In this document: positions 5,929-6,770 of the stretch, in pieces
Layout of the letters: every line of letters begins with the position of its first letter
Numbering within the stretch: the first letter of the stretch is position 1
Assembly: GCA_937915965.1 (NCBI GenBank)
Contig: CALGHC010000483.1
Span: 1-6,770 of the forward strand
Reading direction: 5' to 3'
Origin: an uncultured Myxococcales bacterium
GTDB lineage: Bacteria; Myxococcota_A; UBA9042
Length of the DNA: 6,770 bases
Translations under genes and position numbers: made by a program
Notes under the pieces: generated by a model
The model's input: only the letters and a program-made list of their open reading frames with translations
Told to the model about the DNA's origin: nothing
The model's database searches: none

Positions 5929-6770
5929 CTATCGCTCGGGCCGCCGGTACACATAGACCTCGCTGATCTCACGTTCATAGCCGGGATACAATCCGACCGA
6001 GTGGCCATCGAGGATCCGTTTGCCGCGGTTGTGGTCGACCACCAACCGCGAGCCGCCGTCACACAGGCTCAGGCCCTCGATCTCGCCGGTGCGCTCGACC
6101 TGGGTCAGCGCCAACTCTGGCGTGACCTCGCTGCGCGCTGCCAGCGGCGTCTTCACGCGCCAGACATGGTCGTGCTCGGCGCGTTCCGCGTCGCCATCGT
6201 CGGCGCTGACCAGGAGCTGGTCGCCGTCGATCGCGACCCCTTGAATCCACTTCAGCGGCGGGTCGAGCACGAGGACGGCGATCAGCTTGCCGTCGGCGAG
6301 GTTGTAGCGGTAGAGGCGGTCGCTGCGGCGCCAGTCGCTCAGCCAGAACCAGCCGGCGGCGGCGTCGACCGCGACGCCGGAGACCTCCTCCTGATCGGAG
6401 GCGGGATCGAGCGGCAGGGCGCCGATGAAAGCCAGGGTGTCGGCCCGGAAACGGGCGACGTGCATGGCGTGACCGCGCAGCTCGGCGAAACGTTCAGCGG
6501 GCGCGTAGACCACGTCGTCGACGACGTCGATGTCACCGAGGTGGTTGCCCTCGGCCAGCCAGCCGACAAAGGGATCAGCGTTGCTGGCACGCACGGCGCC
6601 GTCACGCGAGAGGCGATCGAGCTGCCGGCTGCCGCTGGTCACATAGCCATCGGCGAGACAAGCGACCCCCTGGCGCCCGGGGACCTCGACGCGCGCCTCG
6701 AAGCGCCACGGCCGCGCAGAGGCAGAGGCAGAGGCAGAGGCAGAGGCAGAGGCAGAGGCAGAGGCAGAGG
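5929..6770 (-). CDS. Beta-propeller-like protein of unknown function (5' partial)
   Basis: The frame is open through the right edge, giving 279 visible residues; the true start is outside. A GTG at 6642 has no ribosome site and would cut into a strand (GRQGVACLADGYVTSG), so it is rejected as the start. The product begins with an alternating Ser-Ala tract (about 18 residues), then short repeated strand units with an SMP-30/YncE-like or SdiA-regulated-like flavour: NHLGDIDVVDDVVYAP, VSGVAVDAAAGWFWLSDW, LYRYNLADGKLIAVL, WIQGVAIDGDQLLVSADD, DHVWRVKT and EIEGLSLCDGGSRLVVD. These resemble successive blades of a propeller that binds a ligand or acts as an esterase or lactonase; no catalytic set can be assigned. 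The Ser-Ala linker would suit a secreted protein or lipoprotein tethered by an N-terminus beyond the window, but that is inference. The small membrane-protein gene follows 68 bp downstream in the same direction. Confidence -1.
   Translation of the reverse strand, partial: SASASASASASASASASARPWRFEARVEVPGRQGVACLADGYVTSGSRQLDRLSRDGAVRASNADPFVGWLAEGNHLGDIDVVDDVVYAPAERFAELRGHAMHVARFRADTLAFIGALPLDPASDQEEVSGVAVDAAAGWFWLSDWRRSDRLYRYNLADGKLIAVLVLDPPLKWIQGVAIDGDQLLVSADDGDAERAEHDHVWRVKTPLAARSEVTPELALTQVERTGEIEGLSLCDGGSRLVVDHNRGKRILDGHSVGLYPGYEREISEVYVYRRPER
6024..6050. repeat. Strong inverted repeat inside the propeller gene
   Basis: Arms CGCGGTTG (6024-6031) and CAACCGCG (6043-6050) are perfectly complementary, and between them TGGTCGACCA (6032-6041) is itself a palindrome. 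Only C6042 is unpaired. In RNA this would give an 8-bp stem, a one-base bulge, 3 more pairs and a TCGA loop. It falls in the codons for VVDHNRGK. No T-run follows, so it is not called a terminator. Confidence -1.
6716..6770. repeat. GCAGAG hexanucleotide repeat, nine copies, running off the window
   Basis: Nine exact copies of GCAGAG occupy 6716-6769 and one more base reaches the edge. Read on the minus strand in the propeller gene's frame, the repeat encodes alternating Ser (TCT) and Ala (GCC). The repeat has no variants between copies, which suggests recent slippage or expansion. Its total length is unknown. Confidence -1.

Noticed and set aside
5648..5956. 102-codon plus-strand frame after the receptor
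   Set aside because: It overlaps the small membrane protein and the end of the propeller gene on the other strand and lacks any structured segment.

Overview
The window is high-GC DNA with almost no intergenic space and codon use dominated by G or C at third positions. The gene content points to a free-living, Gram-negative bacterium, most likely a myxobacterium or other former deltaproteobacterium (Myxococcota). The strongest clue is a receptor that carries a TonB C-terminal domain, a carboxypeptidase-regulatory-like domain, a plug and a barrel in one chain, and ends in PIIPSLGMRGEF, an arrangement I associate with that group. This placement is inferred from protein style; there is no rRNA or other phylogenetic marker here.

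Layout from left to right. (1) 1-793, plus: the C-terminal 263 residues of a ClsB-type cardiolipin synthase (phospholipase D superfamily), cut by the left edge, with a Gly/Ser and Asp/Arg-rich insertion at the edge. (2) 837-2426, minus: a complete histidine ammonia-lyase (hutH), convergent with clsB; the 43-bp junction holds a small tandem duplication. (3) 2427-2508: an 82-bp divergent promoter region. (4) 2509-2976, plus: dUTPase (dut) with a TTG start. (5) 2978-5635, plus: the large TonB-dependent receptor, one base after the dut stop and so probably translationally coupled to it. (6) 5663-5860, minus: a small single-pass membrane protein with a coiled-coil tail, convergent with the receptor. 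(7) 5929-6770, minus: a beta-propeller-like protein whose N-terminus lies beyond the right edge; the last 55 bases are a GCAGAG hexanucleotide repeat encoding alternating Ser and Ala.

The genes do not form an obvious single pathway. dut (nucleotide-pool hygiene) and the receptor (outer-membrane uptake) share a transcript by position only. hutH is a lone catabolic gene without other hut genes in view. The small membrane protein and the propeller protein lie in the same direction 68 bp apart and may be an operon. Nothing resembling a CRISPR array, transposase, phage gene, tRNA or rRNA was seen.

I found no convincing undescribed system. The points most worth a second look are the transducer-receptor fusion with its short N-terminal repeat and poly-G tract, the low-complexity insertion inside the cardiolipin synthase, the hexanucleotide repeat inside the propeller gene, a strong inverted repeat in that gene, and the small membrane protein with two competing starts. 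Both window edges fall in simple repeats inside open genes, so the window may be a contig whose ends are assembly break points.
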